A stretch of DNA of 64,000 bases from Guyanagaster necrorhizus (GCF_019112545.1 NW_025064897.1:52568-116567), one strand, 5' to 3'; positions 23,515 to 35,065 are shown, numbered from the stretch's first letter. Notes: generated by a model not told the origin, from the sequence alone. Made by a program: numbers and translations.

Positions 23515-24697
23515 CGTGCTCTGTTGCAATATTATCCCTCAAGTAGCTATCGGCTGTGAGAGTGTGAATTGGATGTCGAAGTTCTCCTTACGCTTACCTG
23601 ATTCCACCTCAACGGTCATAGTAGGACAGCTTTATTTAACTGTTTTCTAAAATCTGATGTCGTTATTCATGTACCGCATTACTCCCGCTAAGTCCTTCTG
23701 ATCAGTTGGTAGCCGGAAAACAGAAGCCCATTCATCATTTTTCTCGGTTATCACCATTCTCGTTTCCTGTGAATGTGATCAGTGAGAAGTAGAGCATATT
23801 TCGCAAAGGCCAGAGTCGATTCCTTTGCCTTTCCGTGTCTCATCCACCCATAAGCATTCCGGTATGCTGCTACTCCATACTGCACATTGGCAGATGAAAC
23901 ACGATCAATCCCGCAAGAAGCTAGAGACGAAATAACGGTCTTGTAGTCAGTCTTCTGTCATCGCCAATTTGCTGTCCAAGCACACAGAATCTGAGACCAG
24001 ACGGTCGTTTCTCACAGTGATCTAGAAGCCTGCAGTGAAGTTTGGGAGATCCGACGCAGGCAAAGCGAGATAATTTGATGATCATATAATGCTAAGTACT
24101 ATGATGAAGGCCGGCCGGCTTTCCTATCATCCCTTCTTTGCTGAAGCTATTTGGTTTAAGCGTACAGTGAAGATAGAACAGAAATGCCTCGCACCCAAGC
24201 GGCCTTGCAATCCCTATATGCTTGAAAATATGCTTGACATGCATCTCGGTCATAGTCATTGCGACTAAGACAGCTCAAAGAGGCTTTCGAGGCAGCTTCA
24301 CACGGACTAATAAGCATCTATATTAGACACATGTTGTACATGCAAGACATGGGTACGCGCTCAATAAATTTTGAAGGCGCATGTCGTCCCTAGCAGAGTT
24401 AGAGCAAACAGGTATGAGGAACTGGACAGAACCTACCTGGAATTGCTCCCTGTAGTTCAAAGGCTTTACATTATCCTGCGGTGCAGCAATTTCTTCCTTT
24501 GCCATAATGGTTTCAAGACAAGAAGGTGCGGCTTTTGCCGAAGCCTCTCTGAGAGCATATTTTATCAAAGTAAATTATGAATTAAAATAGTGCTGCTGCT
24601 CAACCTCTTCTCAAAGCTCGCAAGGAAATGTCAAGTTTCAGCGCTACTGAAGAACAGTCAAAAGCAATCCAAAGACAAGTGCCTGCAGCGTACAGAT
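23515..24697. other. Long intergenic region with weak coding-like segment
   Basis: Between the convergent ends of U2AF2 and DPM3 there is 1.18 kb without a recognised gene. On the minus strand, 23990-23770 reads as a plausible peptide (includes NVQYGVAAYRNAYGWMRHGK). After a possible acceptor (CACAG near 23770), another frame continues with EKNDEWASVFRLPTDQKDLA to a stop near 23650. No start exon or known domain was found. The rest looks non-coding. Confidence 0.3.
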
Positions 24698-24985
24698 CTA
24701 ATCCACAGTAACACCCTTCACTCTGAGCTCGTTTTTGGCTTGCGATATCTCAGCCATGAGCTCAGTATACGCTTCTGGGCAATCCCTAAACGTCCACAAC
24801 CCCCATCCCAACGACCACAGTGAATACGACCCAAACGACACCAACAGCCACCATGGAAACACTGGAATGATCTCCTGCACTACTGCGTCGTCGACAAAGG
24901 GAATGGAGAAGAGTTGAAGCATGACGAGAACGTAGAGCGCGATTGAAAGCAAAGAAAGAACGGCGACCCGGTGTGCTCGTGCCAT
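24698..24985 (-). CDS. DPM3: Dolichol-phosphate mannosyltransferase subunit 3
   Basis: DPM3 is the small ER membrane subunit that tethers and stabilises the Dpm1 catalytic subunit, which makes dolichol-P-mannose for glycosylation and GPI anchors. It is a single exon of 95 aa. Two hydrophobic segments (about residues 7-27 and 42-62) are followed by the diagnostic cytosolic TFRDCPEAYTELMAEISQAK, matching the family's TF-DC-x-A-x-EL pattern, and a short RVKGV tail. Size and topology agree with human DPM3 (92 aa). It is divergent from FIS1 across 116 bp. Confidence 0.9.
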   Translation of the reverse strand: MARAHRVAVLSLLSIALYVLVMLQLFSIPFVDDAVVQEIIPVFPWWLLVSFGSYSLWSLGWGLWTFRDCPEAYTELMAEISQAKNELRVKGVTVD

Positions 24986-25101
24986 GGTAAACGCAGAATT
25001 GCTGGCTGCGGCTTGCTCGTCGTGGCAGATCGAGAGGCTTTTTTTGGACTCAGCTGCACAGCCACGCCTTTACATCTCATCCGCTCCATACTATCATCAT
25101 C
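24986..25101. promoter_or_regulatory. Compact bidirectional promoter DPM3/FIS1
   Basis: Only 116 bp separate the two divergent start codons, so both 5'UTRs and promoters must fit or overlap here. I see no TATA box. Confidence 0.5.
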
Positions 25102-25772
25102 ATGTCCACGGATCTGCCCTACGCTGCCGACGCTGAAGTATCTCTATCCTACGACGAGCTCGAGGTATGTATGTCCCAATTTTTCTGAATTGCCCTCGTC
25201 TGACCTGCCGCACAGGTCCTCAAGCTGCAATATGAAAAGGAACTAGCACAGGTTCATGTCACCGTACAGACAAAGTTCAACTATGCTTGGGGGTTGGTGA
25301 AGAGTCCAATGCGAGATCACCAGGTGGAAGGCGTCCGACTGCTGCAAGGTGCGTTGCTGTGCCCAGCTTACCCTCAATGTCAATGCTGACCCCAGTCAGA
25401 CCTGTACCGTGCCGAACCTACACGACGCAGGGAATGTCTATATTACCTCGCCCTTGGCCACTACAAGATGGGAAACTTTGAAGAAGCTCGCAGATTCAAC
25501 GGTGAGCTCAACCTCGGAATATCCATCTACCTGTCTTATCTGGCCTTTAGGTCTGCTGTTGGAGAAGGAGCCTACGAATATGCAGGCTCTCAGCCTTGCC
25601 CAGCTCATCGAGAAGGGCGTTGCTCGGGGTATGCTTCTTGTTCTTTGCCCGATTTCTTCCGGTCCTTATTATCTGCGCAGAGGGGTACATCGGAATGGCG
25701 CTCGTTGGTGGTGCTGCAGCTGTCGGAACAATTCTCCTGGCAGGTCTCATACGGCGAGCAACCCGCAAATAA
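25102..25772 (+). CDS. FIS1: Mitochondrial fission protein 1
   Basis: FIS1 is a tail-anchored outer-membrane protein of mitochondria and peroxisomes that recruits the dynamin fission machinery. Five exons (25102-25164, 25216-25348, 25400-25501, 25551-25628, 25681-25772) give 155 aa, the yeast length. The TPR-like bundle is visible: [35 protein letters not shown] and [19 protein letters not shown]-terminal membrane anchor ([19 protein letters not shown]) is followed by a short basic tail RRATRK, the targeting arrangement of Fis1. All exon joins preserve frame. Confidence 0.96.
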
Positions 25773-26331
25773 TTCTGCTTCATATTCTGGTTGCTGACGC
25801 ATGCCGCCCTCTTTTTCTCTATATGCTAATGTCCTGCCACCACCAATGTATCCTCCCATCTCACTCTTTCGATGGCGTCCGACTTTGGCGTTATGTGGTT
25901 TTTCTGGAGACAGTCACCGCTAGTCGTCGTCATCTTTGCAATCCTTTGTATTCTAGCATCCATATAAAATCTGATCTCATGTAAACTGCAGACCAAAGCT
26001 GTTAATTGAAATAATTTAGTGCGCGACAAGATAGCAGTGTACACATGTCAGTTAACGTGCAAAAAGTCAGTCAAGTCCCATTGTATATGCTGTGATATCC
26101 ATCTTAGATCATCCAGTATATGTTACTTGCTGCGACAAAATATATGAGTAGAGGAATGCTGCGCTTAGCAAAGAACGCTATGTAGGCAGAAATTTTGCTG
26201 TTAAGATGCCTATCAGTCATGCAAGGTGAGAAAGAACTCATCACTCACCAGCTTCGTCGTACATCTGGGTTGACGTACGCTAACAATGCATCGTCAATGA
26301 CACTGCAGTGTGCCCCTCAGCATGAAAAAGG
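25773..26331. other. Convergent intergenic region
   Basis: This 559-bp stretch lies between the 3' ends of FIS1 and the M50-like gene. It should hold both terminators and 3'UTRs. No ORF, repeat or RNA gene is recognised. Confidence 0.4.
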
Positions 26332-27461
26332 TCACACCTTGAAAACCAGTATCCCCAATACAGCAACTCCGGCAAGGACTAGTGCCTCAAAAAATATCCA
26401 GAACGTCGCCCATACTATCATAGTAGACGTAAAGAGAAGCCAAAAACAAATCAAAAAAACCCCGTACTATGAGGCGATATACGGGGGAATAGAATAGAAA
26501 ACTGGGTCGCATCCGAGTCGTTAGTTTTGTGAAAGAAGCGGTCATCCGAAACATCCCCTGTAGTCGGATAAATGAAACACGGCGCATGTGAGAGGCGATT
26601 GAACGTACACACGGCATAAAAAATACTAGTAGTCCAACATCAGAAGGGCCGACAAAATCCAAAACCACGCACTTCATGATACCAACAAATAGGCAATACC
26701 AACGGAGGGCCGATGCATGGTCAATAAACCAAAATCCGATGAGCAAAGCTTCATAGAGTATCGTCAATAATATAGTACTGGAGGGCGCTAAGCATTTTCA
26801 TTGTACAATGACATGAATGACACACAATTTATCCCGAACAAGTTTCAGAGGCATGATCAAGCCGATACCCAGGACAAAACTCATGATCTTTGCAACGAGG
26901 ATGTCCCAACCAGCCAGTACGAACAGAGCGCCAAACACTGTCGAGCCAATATACCCAGCGGAAAGTATAAACGCTGGGCGCCCTCCTTCCACGATCGTTG
27001 CACCTCCGACATGTGGATCAATCGTGATTCGTAATATTCGTCCGCCCGTTAATATAGCCTGGAATGATGAGCACACGAACACGAGGTCCAAACGCAAGTT
27101 GACGCACGATTATAATATGGCACAGCTCATGCCATCCAATCGTAAATAGCTTCAAGGGATTTATACAGTTTCGTATCCCTGGGACGTTCCAGAATCCGAA
27201 AATAACGACGGCCATCGAGATCATCTGTGATTGGGTGAGGATGCTTGACTATTTGAAGAATAAGGAATACGGTTCACGGACTACGTATAGCACAACAATC
27301 TGGGTCAGAAGACAGCAAGGCCATGAGAGGATAATCAGAGCCAGCAGCATGCCACGCACCGGGTCACTCGACGGTGTGATTGCAGACGTCGCAGTCGCTG
27401 AAGCAGTGGTCGTCGGAGCCGCAAGCGGTCGAGTCGCCAGAGTTATCGATGTCGTGGACAT
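26332..27461 (-). CDS. Fungal M50-like membrane metalloprotease family protein
   Basis: This is a multi-pass membrane protein related to site-2-protease/M50 families. The ATG at 27461 starts a Thr/Ala-rich N terminus followed by a membrane helix (MLLALIILSWPCCLLTQIVV). The next exon has FGFWNVPGIRNCINPLKLF and GWHELCH, an HExxH-type zinc motif (HELCH). After a GTGCGT intron come ILTGGRILRITIDPHVGGAT and EGGRPAFILSAGYIGSTVFG, the conserved downstream motif and helices. Further helices follow, including LRWYCLFVGIMKCVV. The last exon (to TGA 26332-26334) encodes ATFWIFFEALVLAGVAVLGI. The order matches peptidase M50B-like fungal proteins. Substrate unknown. Divergent from the H2A gene. Confidence 0.8.
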
Positions 27462-27845
27462 AGCAGAAACCTCTCGTCGTCGTCGTCGTTGTCGTCGTCA
27501 AAAGAAGAACAGTAGAGGAAATGTTCACAACAATATGAAAACCCCACCCGGAAGCGTGGTACTTATATAAACAGCCCTGTGATGTTTGAATATACCTCCG
27601 GATCAGGGCGGCGAAGTCCACGATAGTACAGCTCTGCAGTCCAACCGCCTCGTGTCGTCCGTGCGTTCTTCCGTTCAGAATCAGAATAAGTGAGATCGAT
27701 GTGACCGTCACACTTATGTCACTCGACGCGTCGATCACGTGTGCATGGACACCTATTTAAATGACCAAGTCTACAGATTTCGTCTTTCCTTCCAACACCC
27801 ACCTCCGGCCCCCAAAGACTCAATAACTGGAACCTATCTCAACAA
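27462..27845. promoter_or_regulatory. Divergent promoter with MCB (ACGCGT) and CACGTG sites
   Basis: These 384 bp separate the M50-like gene and the histone H2A gene. ACGCGT (27726-27731), the core of the MBF/MCB G1-S element, and CACGTG (27736-27741) lie about 105-120 bp upstream of the histone ATG. A TATTTAAA TATA-like box follows near 27752-27759. A CGT trinucleotide tract (about 27475-27500) lies just upstream of the protease start. Confidence 0.55.
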
Positions 27846-28488
27846 ATGGTAAGAACAGCTTGAAATACAAGCATTCTCTGTCCTAATCATCGTGTTTCAG
27901 TCGGGTGAAGGCAAAAGGTGCTCTCATATTACGAGCAGCTTTGGCAATTGCTAATACGACATTTTATTAGTGGAAAGTCAAGAGGAAAAACTGGAAATGT
28001 TCTTATCCCTCCAGATGTCAAGAGAGTGAGGGTGACGCGATCTCAACGTGCTGGGCTCCAGTTTCCAGTTTCGAGGTTCCACCGCAAATTGCGGCACAAC
28101 GACGGTAGGAAGAAGGTTGCTGTTAGCGCTCCAGGTACATCTCATCTTTCTCTGCCGTATGCTTGCTCAATTATGATGTTTCTTAGTATACCTTGCCGCT
28201 GTCATTGAATATCTCGTGGCGGAAATTGTTGAACTCGCCGGCAATGCAGCCAAGGACAACAAGAAGCGTCGTATTCTCCCTCAACACCTGCAACTCGCCG
28301 TCCGGAATGACGACGAGTGCGCACTTTGCCTTCATCTTTCTATTCTGTGTGTTGTTGATTTTCTCATCGATTTCAGATTCTGCCGACTCCTCGGTAATGT
28401 TATCATCGCCGAAGGAGGTGTCATACCGCACATCCTTCCACAGCTTCAGACGAGGAAACCTAAGATACCCAAGACGCAGGAAGTTTGA
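27846..28488 (+). CDS. Divergent histone H2A (variant-like, TQEV tail)
   Basis: This is a core nucleosome histone. Five exons (27846-27848, 27901-27917, 27971-28134, 28187-28316, 28377-28488) give 141 aa. The first coding exon is just ATG. The fold is clear: [15 protein letters not shown], then [40 protein letters not shown], and [16 protein letters not shown]. Acidic-patch residues are kept (VIEY, VAE, VELA, RNDDE). The L1 loop is unlike canonical H2[13 protein letters not shown] replaces the usual GNYAQRVGAG type. The N-tail contains an unusual [13 protein letters not shown] stretch, and the C terminus ends PKIPKTQEV, a TQE site where fungal H2A normally has SQE. It is closer to canonical H2A than to H2A.Z in the RNDDE..LLGNV block. 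No H2B neighbour is present. Confidence 0.88.
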
Positions 28489-28927
28489 CTTGGTTTGATC
28501 TGTTATTAAGCGGCATTGGCTACTTGCAGTAATATAATCGACCATCTAATGTACTTTTATTCCATACTTTACTTCTATTCGATACTGTACACAATATGTT
28601 CCTATATCTACCGTATTTTCGGGGCTTATTGCAGAAAAAGACATTGAATTTCCTTCTGACCAGCTTCTCAAGAATGGAAGGATCAACGCGAAACGAAGCT
28701 GCTTCATCTAGAAGCATTGATGATTGCTACGAAACCATATTTCTGTAGTACGTGTTCAAGTATTTTATGAGATTATCGAAAGTTCGTTAAGAAACTCTTT
28801 TCCTAGGACCTAATGGTCGCAGCACGGCACACAACGGTAGATACCTCTTCCGTGTACAAAATCCAAATCCCTAGTTTATTCACTGATGCACACAAACATA
28901 CATGATACACAATACATTTGTTTTCGT
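28489..28927. other. Convergent intergenic region
   Basis: These 439 bp separate the 3' ends of H2A and PEX19. A+T-rich sequence near 28500-28600 is consistent with polyadenylation signals. A minus-strand ORF at 28717-28520 shows no recognisable motif. No further feature is seen. Confidence 0.4.
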
Positions 28928-30154
28928 TTACATTACCACACACCCTTCTCCCATCTGCGGCAAACCATCAGGGCCGAATCCAAGTCCTGGAGGAAGCGGG
29001 CCCATGATGCTCTCTGGCGGAGCGCCATACGATTGCATCTAAGACACTATCAGCGAAAAAGCAATCAAGACGCCAGAAAAGTCTACCTCGCTCATGAGAT
29101 CCACAATCTTCTTCATATCAGCTGCATTCTTATCGTCATACTCGGGAGCCTCGAACGCCGCTACGATTTTCTGCACACAAGCCATCTGAGTCTGGTATCG
29201 CTGCTTGTCTTCGGATGTCAGATCTGCAGGGGAGTTTTCAAGGAAACCGGGGAACTTGGTAGGTATGAGTCATGGACATGAATAAGAAAAGATGAATGAT
29301 TACTTTATCGTTCAGCTCCTTTAAAGGCTCATAGAGCACCTCTTTGCTCATCAGCTGGCCCATCATCTTTTCAAGAAACCCATCAATAGACTCCTCGCTC
29401 GCGTCGAGCCCGCCGTTCTCTCCCATTCCCAAATCCTTCAGTAAAGCCTCTATGCTGGCCAGGTCCGGATCTGAAGTCGATGTGGAACCATCAGCCTGGA
29501 AGAATTAGAGCCGACAATAAACAAGACGACCGGCAACGCACCTTCAAATCCGACTCGCTCTGCTTCAGCTTGTTCATCGTCTGCTTGATCTTGGACTGAA
29601 AGTCACTACCACTGCCTGCGTCCTTGGGTTTATAGTCCGGGCCCATCATCTGCTTAATATCTTCACCCCCCTCGCCATTCATGCCTTCGACCAGCATAGC
29701 TTCCCATGCGGCCTTCAACAATCGGGTCCGCTCTTCTTCCGTGTCTCCCTGAGACTCGGAATGGCCTGCTTCCGCTTGGAGTTCCTTCATTAGATTCTCC
29801 ATCCCCTTTGCGAGTTCGCGCGTAAATTCCGCCGTGAGCTCGTCCTCATCGACGTCTTCCGCCATCGAACTGAGTGCGGTCTTTGTTGACCCTGGGATGG
29901 ACTTTGGTGGGAGATCCACGAGCGTGTTTGTGCGTGGCCTTCCGGAAAATGATGTCGTTGCTGTAGGCGGTGGAGGTGGGGGCGACGTTAGTGGTGAGAC
30001 TGTCGGCGATGTTTTGTTTGCTGTGTTGAACTGGGATAGTACATCTACAGATGACGTTTGAGTGAGATTCAGAGGAATAATATGGAAAAGTACCGTCAAA
30101 CTCATCGAAATCCTCCTCGGCGTCCTGGTCAGTTGCTCTTTTTTCCTCAGACAT
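28928..30154 (-). CDS. PEX19: Peroxisomal membrane protein receptor PEX19
   Basis: PEX19 is the farnesylated cytosolic chaperone and import receptor for peroxisomal membrane proteins, docking on PEX3. Five exons (30094-30154, 29542-30044, 29304-29495, 29087-29254, 28928-29038) give 344 aa. The acidic N terminus (EEDFDEFDDVLSQF) is the PEX3-binding region. A Pro-rich low-complexity linker follows, then DELTAEFTRELAKGMENLMK and the C-terminal helical cargo domain (IEALLKDLGMG, MGQLMSKEVLYEPLKEL, FPGFLENSPADLTSEDKQRY, PPGLGFGPDGLPQMGEG). The protein ends in CVVM, a CaaX farnesylation box. All joins keep frame. Confidence 0.95.
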
Positions 30155-31703
30155 TGTGGCGCTTTACAAGAGTGGTCGTGTTCCTTACGGTCCTTGGTGA
30201 CAACACTCGTCAGAACGAATGGAGATGAAGATGATAACATGATAAATGATACTCACAGTCAGTGGAGGGGAGAAGACTGCTCTGGGTTACCGGTCAGTTG
30301 GAGCTCATAGGTGACATCCGTTAGGGCTTTGCCGAGTCCCAAAACAGGTCAGTCGGCAACTAGACTCACGGCCGGTAAGGATTGAATGTTGAACTTGAAT
30401 ACAAACAATCCCTCGGTGTATATAACAGATAGGTACATTCAATCCAATTTCATCAAGTATTTACTGGGAGAATAGAAATTTCCGTTTCGAGCCGAGAGAT
30501 GCAGACGGCGCACGATCATAAGTACAGAAAGCTGTTTCTTTGATGTCTGTAACCGCGCAATGCCCTTGAAGGAATAGCCTAATCGCTGATTCAAGACCGC
30601 AACAGCTGTACAGAAATACTTGTTCAGACGATATTTCGTGGCTAAGAAATGGTGATATAGTCACAGAGCAGCTCTACTAGGAGCCGAACGAAAGTACTCT
30701 TGAGCTTGAACCCAACAAGGGAGGGCACTATACCTTCGTAGATACGAGGCTGTACTTCAACAGCCCCTCCAGAGGATACATCACAAGGAGGAAGGGTCTC
30801 TTCCACGGTGTTGGATATAAGGGACCCAAATAGCGCCAGGATTCTCTTTATTATCTGTGGAACAACGCAGTGAGATCGAAAAATGTCTACTTGGGGTGAA
30901 TATGCATATTGCACCTCTGTGGTGTGTTGTGAAAACAGTTTATATGCGACAACGGCCGCATGATGTTCCCACTGCATATCAAGAAGGATCGTCCGTGGTA
31001 ACATAACCGGTACCGCAAAGGGACACGCTCAAACTTTTCGCGACCTTCGATTGGGTCTAGCGACGTCTTCTCACGTTACTACTTGTGTTAGGGACGGGAG
31101 AGTCTTCCTCAATGTGCCCACTGAAGAGCTCCTGGTCAAAGCATAGTATCCCAGATGGCTAGGATCACCTGAAGGTGATTGCTCTTGTCGGCAGTCGGAA
31201 CCTCTTATTGGAAGCCAGTTATGTAGAGCTGGTGGAGTTTTTCGAACCCCCCTCTGCAGATGAGCTACGTGTAATAAAAGGGGCAAAAGAAGGATGAGGC
31301 AGAGATATTACACAAAGGAAGTCAAGGTGCAAAGAACGAATTCTCAACCAGATTCTGCTCCGATTTTGTCTTCCCGCTAAGGCGAACCGAAGCAAGACAT
31401 CTGTGTTGCATTGCAACTAAGAACTTCAATTACGCAGGCATTTCGCAAAAGAAAAGAAAAGTTTGTCACCTTTTCTTGAAAAGCTGTGTATCCGTGATGA
31501 CAGACTTTGTATAAACATCGTGTCTTTTTGTTAAACAGAATACCATTGCTGAGTCCAGACCTTTCTAGTAAGCAAAGCGATTCGTTCAAAGCGACCTGTT
31601 TTCAGGCCATACTCTGAAGCCAGCGGAAGGAAGGCAACATGACGCGTTACATTGATTCCGAAAAGGAGGGTGAAGGTAGGTAGCCAAAGTACAGATAGAT
31701 CGC
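30155..31703. other. Long intergenic region with one unrecognised ORF
   Basis: This 1.55-kb gap lies between PEX19 and RAB6. The only sizeable ORF is on the minus strand at 31004-30642 (120 codons, starting MLPRTILLDMQWEHH). It could contain an intron ending at the CCACAG near 30856. No family was recognised, and it may be a relic. The remaining ORFs are short and show no motif. Confidence 0.3.
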
Positions 31704-32621
<918 letters not shown>

Positions 32622-32976
32622 GGCAAGCGTACTAATAGACGACGGCTCGAGTGACCAAGAGGTATTTACCGCTGACGTGCGAACATTTACGTCATAAATG
32701 TTTGTAACGGTCACGATCCCACTGCAAAGATATTTCACCAATATCTCGTTTCCATAAATTAAAATAGGTGCTTTGTCTACTTCTACGCTCAGTGCAATAC
32801 ATGATGGCGGAATTAGCGACGATGTGTATATGTACAGTGAAATGGATAGAGTATATGTCCAAATAGAACCTCCGTAAAACCGAATGTAAGCAGTTGTCAG
32901 TACAGACAAAGTAAGGAAACACACCAAAGTAGATGGTATCCAACCCAAGGAAATAAGGCCAAGCACGATTATCTCT
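32622..32976. other. Intergenic region upstream of RAB6
   Basis: These 355 bp hold the RAB6 promoter and the 3' flank of the phosphatase gene. No ORF with recognisable content and no clear TATA box was found. Confidence 0.4.
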
Positions 32977-33639
32977 CTATGCCGTCGCGTGGACCGCCAT
33001 TGCCCTAAAGTTCTTCACAAACTCGAACTGGGCTCCCGTTTCGGGACTGTGGGGAAACCTGGTGCATTTTTCGACGGTGCACCATTCCTTGGCAATAATC
33101 TGCAGGGCCTCGTCACCATCCCCGGCAAGTCCGCTTTGAACGAGCCAGCACCCAATCACCATACCGGTCCTTCCTATACCGCCACGACAATGGACTGCAC
33201 TGATTCGACCACGGTCCTCGTTGTCCCTGATGACATCCAGCACACGATACATGTAGTCCACGCTCTCCGGGAGGGACCTGTCTCGTATGGGGAAATGGTG
33301 GTATTCGATGGTGGCAGTGTCAATACCCAATATATCTGCTCGTCCGCACAGGACATTGGCATACGGAGACAACTCGCCATTCTCTGTAAGGTTTATAAAG
33401 GTCCGGACGCCAGCCTTGAGCAATGAATCGAGCTTGGACCTGCCTGGGTTCTTTGGTGACCATGGGTACTCGCAAGCTAAGAGCAAGGGTGTAGCCCAGT
33501 AAGAATTGGGTATTGGCCGTGGACAAACGGCTGTGAGCGGGCTTGGACGATCCGGCGGTGGTAGAGCATGGATGAGACGCTGGTCAATCTGAAGGTCAGC
33601 CTGGTCAGAAGAATGGCACACAGAGCTGAACGGTGACAT
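32977..33639 (-). CDS. Dual-specificity protein phosphatase-like protein
   Basis: This is a cysteine-based phosphatase. The single exon encodes 220 aa. The active-site signature VHCRGGIGRTGMVIG contains the catalytic Cys and Arg of the Cx5R motif plus the GRTG extension. Upstream, HHFPIRDRSLPESVDYMYRV carries the family's general-acid region (a D in PIRDRS is the likely acid). The N-terminal part KLDSLLKAGVRTFINLTENG is the usual beta-strand leading into the fold. The C terminus (PHSPETGAQFEFVKNF) resembles that of atypical DSPs. No membrane or targeting segment is seen. Substrate is unknown. Confidence 0.85.
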   Translation of the reverse strand: MSPFSSVCHSSDQADLQIDQRLIHALPPPDRPSPLTAVCPRPIPNSYWATPLLLACEYPWSPKNPGRSKLDSLLKAGVRTFINLTENGELSPYANVLCGRADILGIDTATIEYHHFPIRDRSLPESVDYMYRVLDVIRDNEDRGRISAVHCRGGIGRTGMVIGCWLVQSGLAGDGDEALQIIAKEWCTVEKCTRFPHSPETGAQFEFVKNFRAMAVHATA

Positions 33640-33784
33640 GGTAAAGGAAAAGGTCAGAATATGAAGCAGAGCAATAGGTTGCTAGGTGAGAGTGGTCTAT
33701 TAAACAAAACGATCGCTGACGTCAAGCACGTGATTAGATTAGATCCGGATGTCCCCGCTACCAATCGGAATCTCTCTCTACTGG

Positions 33785-33813
33785 AAAATGGAAAATAGAA
33801 AATAGAAAATAGA
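33785..33813. repeat. Short GAAAATA-type tandem repeat
   Basis: About four copies of a 7-nt unit (variants of gaaaata) lie in the 3' half of the region upstream of the phosphatase gene. It is a minor microsatellite with no visible function. Confidence 0.7.
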
Positions 33814-34169
33814 TACATGAACGTAAAAATTTGTAAGATTTTTGTTTTTGTTTTTATTCAGCAAATCGTTCCGTTGCGGGGCTCCAGAGTTGAACCACGT
33901 GGTGAGTGCGTCATAATTTCCAGCCTTCGAGCAACGGCCGCCTTGGCATGGAGGCAGAGTAACAATTCAACACTACCGCACTCTAAGCTGGTATTCACAA
34001 ACGGCCGTACAACACAAGGATTAATGTTGCTTCTTCGCGTAACAATCCGGCTGTCATCAAGTCACGATGTCCCGTCTTTGTACACTTACCGTGTAACCAT
34101 ACCGATGTTTTCGAACAAATAGTAAGTGTAACAGCCAAGACTGGCAGTGGATACCCTCATCGGAACCTT

Positions 34170-34440
34170 TAACTGTGCCCAGATTTACATCAAAGCCAGC
34201 GTCCTCGACCCCGTGGACCGCAGTCGAGACTTCACTGGCAGATCTGGAAGCACTTTCAACAATTGACGGGCCTTCACTGTATATCGACCTCGATGACAGG
34301 TCTTCTCAATGCCCGACTCGGGCTCGCACACTTTTTTTTCCATTTGTCTGGTTGCATCTGGACGACCACTTTGATTATCGCCATTCTCATAGATCCAAGA
34401 GAGGCTACGCGTCTTGTTCAAGTCTGACCTCTTTTCTGAC
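34170..34440 (+). pseudogene. Possible relic of a 3'-5' exonuclease-like gene
   Basis: The peptide ending SLYIDLD resembles the first catalytic strand of the RNase D/EXD family, where an acidic residue pair binds metal. About 70 bp later a different frame gives LIDPREATRLVQV, like the second strand. A frame change without a good intron and the absence of later motifs suggest a decayed fragment. The assignment is from pattern only. Confidence 0.3.
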
Positions 34441-35065
34441 TTGAAGGCTGTGGGAAGAATTGGGTATGTACACTCCGTGTCATCTACTTACCTTGAAGAT
34501 AGAGGACGGTCAACAAGCAACTAGCGAGGATAGTACTATTACCTTTTAGTCATACGCCGTCTTTAACTGCGGAGACAAGAATACACGAGGTTATACGATG
34601 ACACTGCAATAATCCATGTGTAAGGAGCTGCCACTTTGAAAATGAAATTCAAGGCACCAAAATTATGTCCGCAGTCGGGGCGGGATCGCGTATTTTGACT
34701 CTATATAGAAATTCCGTACCACGTTCGCCCGCAAGGCAAGTATATCAGATCCTTGCGTTCATAACGCTAGGTTCCGACCTGGTGGCCAAGAAATCTTCCT
34801 TTCTTCCTGTCTACTAACAGACTTACTGATGAAATGACGCCCAGTTGTCAGGGCAAAACAACATAATAAATTGCCGTACCGCTCTCTGTCCGATCCCAGG
34901 CCTTTTTTTTGGCAAATGCTAAGAAAGGTGTCACATATTTCATCTACTGTGTAATGATACAATTACCAATTAGCCTTTGCAAAACCCGCGTCGTAGTCTA
35001 AACTCTAAGAGCATAGATGAATTAAGAATATGTATTAATACCGTGGCGCATCGTCTGCATTTTGA

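Larger units (their letters stand above)
33640..35065. other. Long intergenic region with possible 3'-5' exonuclease relic
   Basis: This 1.4-kb stretch lies between the phosphatase promoter and the 3' end of DUF6534 gene B. On the plus strand, 34170-34300 reads LADLEALSTIDGPSLYIDLD, like the start of fungal 3'-5' exonuclease (RNase D-like) domains. Sequence near 34370-34425 in another frame reads TLIIAILIDPREATRLVQV, like the following strands. The frames do not join and no complete gene is seen. The rest is unremarkable. Confidence 0.35.

Noticed and set aside
27364..27738. Minus-strand ORF of 124 codons with a poly-Thr run
   Set aside because: It is a shadow in another frame over the first exon and upstream region of the M50-like gene. 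The Thr run comes from the CGT tract.
31215..31275. GGTTCGA-like box on the minus strand suggesting a tRNA gene
   Set aside because: No acceptor or anticodon stem in the preceding 60 bp.
33871..33937. Seven-bp inverted arms CCGTTGC/GCAACGG 53 bp apart with a B-box-like GGTTCAACTC inside, resembling a tRNA on the minus strand
   Set aside because: No T-stem, D-stem or anticodon arm can be formed between the arms, and the B-box lies at the wrong distance from the 3' arm. Chance inverted repeat.
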